Shown here piece after piece: positions 61,138 through 64,000 of a stretch of DNA of 64,000 nucleotides (positions are counted from its first letter, which is position 1; every line of letters starts with the position of its first letter). Origin of the DNA: Paenibacillus polymyxa M1 (lineage in GTDB: Bacteria > Bacillota > Bacilli > Paenibacillales > Paenibacillaceae); contig NC_017542.1 of assembly GCF_000237325.1 (NCBI RefSeq), positions 1,247,501 through 1,311,500 on the forward strand, given 5' to 3'. The notes below the pieces were generated by a model. The model worked only from the letters and a program-made list of their open reading frames with translations. It was not told where the DNA came from and ran no database searches. Both the position numbers and the translations under genes were made by a program.

Positions 61138-61594
61138 TTTGTTTCCAGAAACAGACGATATGATTTGGACAGACACAGATGTGACCGATCCAGATGTGCT
61201 GGAGGATAATCGTGCGGTATTTGGGCGAAGCTGGAGGTTTGATTTTGAAGCCGGCGAGTTTGTTATGAGCCCTAGCCGTAAAATCGTGACTACAGGCGAG
61301 AAAGAAGCCTGGGTACAGTGGTGTGAAAAAGCGATTCGCACTCCTCGCTACCGTCATGTGATCTATTCACCTGACTATGGAAGTGAGCTGGAGGAGCTGA
61401 TTGGCAGCAGCTATGGGCACGCTGTGCAGGAAAGTGAAATTAAACGCATGGTCACAGAGGCGTTGCTAGCAGATGCACGTACGGCTAGTGTGGATCAATT
61501 CACGTTTCGCTGGGAAGGCGAGGCATGCTATTTTAGCTGCCAGATTACGAACGTGCGGGATGAAACGGAAATTGTGGAAAGTGTGGTGATCTAA
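61124..61594 (+). CDS. xkdS: XkdS-like baseplate wedge protein (DUF2634)
   Basis: A 156-residue gp25-like wedge protein: RAVFGRSWRFDFEAGEFV near the start, then YSPDYGSELEELIGSSYGHA. ATG 61124 overlaps the DUF2577 gene; GTG 61130 is an alternative. Baseplate assembly, before the J protein. Confidence 0.87.
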   Translation: MDVANLFPETDDMIWTDTDVTDPDVLEDNRAVFGRSWRFDFEAGEFVMSPSRKIVTTGEKEAWVQWCEKAIRTPRYRHVIYSPDYGSELEELIGSSYGHAVQESEIKRMVTEALLADARTASVDQFTFRWEGEACYFSCQITNVRDETEIVESVVI

Positions 61595-62745
61595 TGGCAG
61601 ACTTGCCGGAATATTTGGTAGACCAGACGGAAGAAGAAATTTTAAATCGGATGCTGGAAAAAGTGCCCTCGGACATCGATAAGTCTGAGGGCTCTTTTAT
61701 TTGGGATGCGCAGGCGCCGGTGGCATTTATGCTCTCTGAAGCCGCAATCTGGGCGCAGGAGCTGCTGCGTCGGGGGTTTGCCAGCACAGCAGCCAGCGAT
61801 AACCCAGATTTTCGCTCGCCGGAGCTGGATTTGCGGACAGCAGAACATGGAGTGACACGGCGGGAAGCCGTTGCTGCTTCAGGTAAGGTCAGGTTCACAG
61901 GCACAGCGGGAACAACTGTCCCAGCGGGAACGTTGGTGGCGACTCCGGCAGATGATGTATCCGGGGAAGCCTCCATTGAGTATGCGACCACGGCATCGGT
62001 CACGCTGGATGAACAGGGTACAGGAGAAGCAGTCATTCGGGCGGTTAATCCCGGACGCCGCGGCAATGTTCCAGCAGGCGTCATCCAGGTGATGGCTACT
62101 CCGATTAGCGGGGTTTCCTCTGTGATCAATACGGAGGAAACCAAAAGCGGCACAGACGTTGAGAGCGACCAACTGTTGCTGGAGCGTTTTTATGCCAAGG
62201 TGCGGAATCAGGGCACAAGCGGTAACAAGGCACAGTATACCCAGTGGGCGAATGAGATAGCTGGCGTTGGTGGCGTGGAGGTTGTTCCGCTGTGGAAAGG
62301 GCCAGGAACAGTGGGGTTATATGTGCTGGATACGGATAAACGAGCAGCCAGCCCGGATATCGTGGCTGCAGTGCAGAAGTATATTGATCCGACCCAGGAT
62401 GGGCAAGGCGAAGGGCTAGCACCAGCGGGCCCCGTGGTGACGGTTATGCCAGCGGCTGAAGTGGAAATAAACATTTCGGTCAAGGTACAGCGCACCAAAG
62501 AGAAGCCGTCCACACTGGATGAAATCAAAAAACTGATTGAAAACGGTGTGCGGACGTATTTGAAGCAGCTTGCTTTTTACAAGGCAGACCCGTTGGTACG
62601 ATATACCCGGATTTCTGCTGTGCTGCTGGACATTCCGATTATTATTGATTTCTCTGAACTGAAAATTAATGGACAGAGCAATCAGAATATTGAGATTGGA
62701 TCAGGTCAGGTGGCCGTGCTGGGGACGGTGAGCGTCAGTGAGTAA
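61594..62745 (+). CDS. xkdT: Baseplate J-family protein, XkdT-like
   Basis: A 383-residue Baseplate_J (gp47/gpJ) protein: ILNRMLEKVPSDIDKSEGSF, the central beta region GKVRFTGTAGTTVPAGTLVATPA, and DTDKRAASPDIVAAVQKYIDP, with VRYTRISAVLLDIPII near the end. It forms the baseplate wedge. The ATG at 61594 overlaps the previous stop by one base (TAATG). Confidence 0.92.
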   Translation: MADLPEYLVDQTEEEILNRMLEKVPSDIDKSEGSFIWDAQAPVAFMLSEAAIWAQELLRRGFASTAASDNPDFRSPELDLRTAEHGVTRREAVAASGKVRFTGTAGTTVPAGTLVATPADDVSGEASIEYATTASVTLDEQGTGEAVIRAVNPGRRGNVPAGVIQVMATPISGVSSVINTEETKSGTDVESDQLLLERFYAKVRNQGTSGNKAQYTQWANEIAGVGGVEVVPLWKGPGTVGLYVLDTDKRAASPDIVAAVQKYIDPTQDGQGEGLAPAGPVVTVMPAAEVEINISVKVQRTKEKPSTLDEIKKLIENGVRTYLKQLAFYKADPLVRYTRISAVLLDIPIIIDFSELKINGQSNQNIEIGSGQVAVLGTVSVSE

Positions 62746-63412
62746 CGATGAGACAAACAGTTTTGAAGATTTATTGAATAACACAGACCAGGGAAAACGC
62801 GCAAACCGTAGTGGCACTTTTGTTAACAGGGTAGCAATAGCGGGAGATACAGTGGATCAAATGAGCAGCGAGCGGGGACGCGAGCTGCTTTCCTATTTGC
62901 CAGCCTATTATGAAACCTCACGTGTGATGCGTTCTGATATGGATGCTAAAGGAAGCGAATTGGACGCTTTGTATCTGGCAATGGACGCAACGGTGGGACA
63001 GTTTTTCGTACGTACTGCCACCTGGGGGTTGGAACGCTGGGAAATGGAGCTGGGGATCGAAACCGACCTGGCGAAGCCATTGGATCAACGGCGTGCCGTG
63101 GTGGAATCGAAGCTGCGAGGGGCAGGAACTTTTTCCGGCCGGCTTGTTAAAAATGTAGCTGAAGCGTATGACGGAGGCACGGTAGAGGTTACTTTTCATC
63201 CTGCCGAATGGGGATTTACGGTCAAATTTATAGATACCATTGGGATTCCTCCCAACGTGGAGGACCTGAAAGCAGCCATTGAGGAGATCAAGCCCGCTCA
63301 CATGGCAGTGGAGTATAAATTACGTTACCTGACCATTGCCGAAGTGGAGTCTATGACCCTCTATGAAAATGAACATACAACACAGGATAGATATTTAGGA
63401 GGTGGCGCATAA
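62738..63412 (+). CDS. xkdU: XkdU/gpI-like baseplate protein (YmfQ/DUF2313)
   Basis: A 224-residue DUF2313 protein: RGRELLSYLPAYYETSRVMRS, the wedge-like WGLERWEMELGIETDL and the C-terminal VEDLKAAIEEIKPAHMAVEY. It precedes the fibre gene, as in PBSX. GTG 62738 overlaps xkdT by 8 nt. Confidence 0.88.
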   Translation: MSNDETNSFEDLLNNTDQGKRANRSGTFVNRVAIAGDTVDQMSSERGRELLSYLPAYYETSRVMRSDMDAKGSELDALYLAMDATVGQFFVRTATWGLERWEMELGIETDLAKPLDQRRAVVESKLRGAGTFSGRLVKNVAEAYDGGTVEVTFHPAEWGFTVKFIDTIGIPPNVEDLKAAIEEIKPAHMAVEYKLRYLTIAEVESMTLYENEHTTQDRYLGGGA

Positions 63413-63413
63413 C

Positions 63414-64000
63414 ATGGCAAGCGAAAAAACACCGAATCTTGGTTTAAATCAAATTGACCGCACATCGCCCAAAACGACGTATTTTGATTTGGAAAAGTAT
63501 TTGGATCAAAACTGGCGATCAGTTGATGAATTTGCAGGTGAGGTGAATGACGGTGTAAATGAGATTAAGAAGCGCCTGGATACGACGGAACGTAAGGCGG
63601 TAACTTTGGAACCCGGTGTACAGATTGTTCATGCGGAAAAGGCCGCGCCATTTTCGTTGACGGGGCTGAGCGGGCGTACGTTGGTGAATTTGTTGGGAAG
63701 ATGGGGGAATTTGAGTAGCTTAATGGGGGTAACACCGTATCAAGCCGATATAGCACTAGATAATTTGAATAAAGGAACAATGCCCAATTCGTTAAAGGTA
63801 ACAATCAAGCCTGGATATACCGTTGGAGTGGGATTTTATAGTAATTTTAAATTTTTATCTGGGAAATATTATGTTGCAATTGTAAGAGCGAAAGTGGGTA
63901 ACGCTACAGATGCAGGAATCTCGGCTCCGAATGCTCTAGTAGAATCGAAAGTTATAGTTAAGGATAAAACTAAATTTGCTACGGCTTGGTTTAGGCTGGC
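63414..64000 (+). CDS. Tail fibre-like protein, 3' end outside the window
   Basis: The gene starts MASEKTPNLGLNQIDRTSPK behind GGAGGTGG and is open to the end of the window (195 codons). An N-terminal helical part (residues about 20-65, DLEKYLDQNWRSVDEFAGEV) resembles the baseplate-binding end of side-tail fibres. What follows is beta-rich (KVTIKPGYTVGVGFYSNFKF). Its position after xkdU and the drop of GC in the distal part suggest the receptor-binding fibre. Confidence 0.8.
   Translation, partial: MASEKTPNLGLNQIDRTSPKTTYFDLEKYLDQNWRSVDEFAGEVNDGVNEIKKRLDTTERKAVTLEPGVQIVHAEKAAPFSLTGLSGRTLVNLLGRWGNLSSLMGVTPYQADIALDNLNKGTMPNSLKVTIKPGYTVGVGFYSNFKFLSGKYYVAIVRAKVGNATDAGISAPNALVESKVIVKDKTKFATAWFRL

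Noticed and set aside
1..64000. CRISPR arrays, rRNA, tRNA genes and insertion sequences
   Set aside because: No regularly spaced direct repeats, no rRNA or complete tRNA pattern, and no transposase-like frame were found.

Overview
The window looks like a chromosomal segment of a Paenibacillus, most likely of the P. polymyxa group. The basis is a low-to-mid GC Gram-positive sequence with strong AGGAGG-type ribosome sites, many TTG/GTG starts, T-box and preQ1-I leaders, CcpA-type cre sites, Spo0E-type sporulation regulation, YesM/YesN two-component pairs and a PBSX-type contractile tail cluster. The species is inferred from protein families; no search was run.

Layout. 1-2.5 kb: DAHP synthase/chorismate mutase under a T-box leader (specifier probably TTC, Phe), then small acidic proteins. 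2.7-6.4 kb: a membrane-bound orphan histidine kinase facing a two-gene unit, a class I isoprenoid (ComQ-like) enzyme followed by an NHLP-leader RiPP precursor ending in Trp. This is the best candidate for an undescribed system: a prenylated signal peptide built on an NHLP leader, laid out like comQ-comX-comP. 6.5-8 kb: a xylan locus, with a CE4 acetylxylan esterase carrying a CBM36-like domain and the relic of a GH11 xylanase. 8-12.6 kb: small secreted proteins, a DJ-1 family protein, an AbrB-like regulator, then an RRNPP-type receptor overlapping its secreted propeptide gene, followed by a Spo0E-like phosphatase gene. 12.7-25.6 kb: an acyltransferase, a sugar-sensing operon (binding protein, YesM kinase, YesN regulator) behind a perfect cre site, hybrid cluster protein, and a complete sugar ABC transporter behind a second cre.

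25.7-34 kb: SDR and metallo-hydrolase genes with a divergent Lrp regulator, GNAT, EcsC, an Fsr-like MFS exporter, a gene broken by a 5-bp tandem duplication, and a secreted class A acid phosphatase with an autotransporter-type beta-strand repeat tail. 34-40.4 kb: a sucrose-type PTS, GH3, GH32 and AraC cluster with a cre site. 40.5-43.5 kb: the queuosine precursor genes queC-queD-queE and, more distally, queF, behind a preQ1-I riboswitch. 43.6-50.3 kb: AIM24, a coiled-coil membrane protein, a VWA-C-terminus-like protein, a WYL regulator, a KapD-like exonuclease and a LysM-tagged 5'-nucleotidase.

50.3-64 kb: a PBSX-like contractile tail cluster with ImmA/ImmR-type control, an ArpU-like regulator, tail terminator, sheath, tube, chaperone with a -1 frameshift signal, tape measure, LysM hub, baseplate genes and the start of a fibre gene. 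No head, portal or terminase genes precede the tail genes, so this looks like a tailocin. An AadK-type aminoglycoside adenylyltransferase gene sits between its regulator and its structural genes, followed by a near-consensus LexA box. Several modules meet on sporulation and quorum sensing: a ComQ/ComX-like pair with a kinase, a receptor/propeptide pair, and Spo0E.
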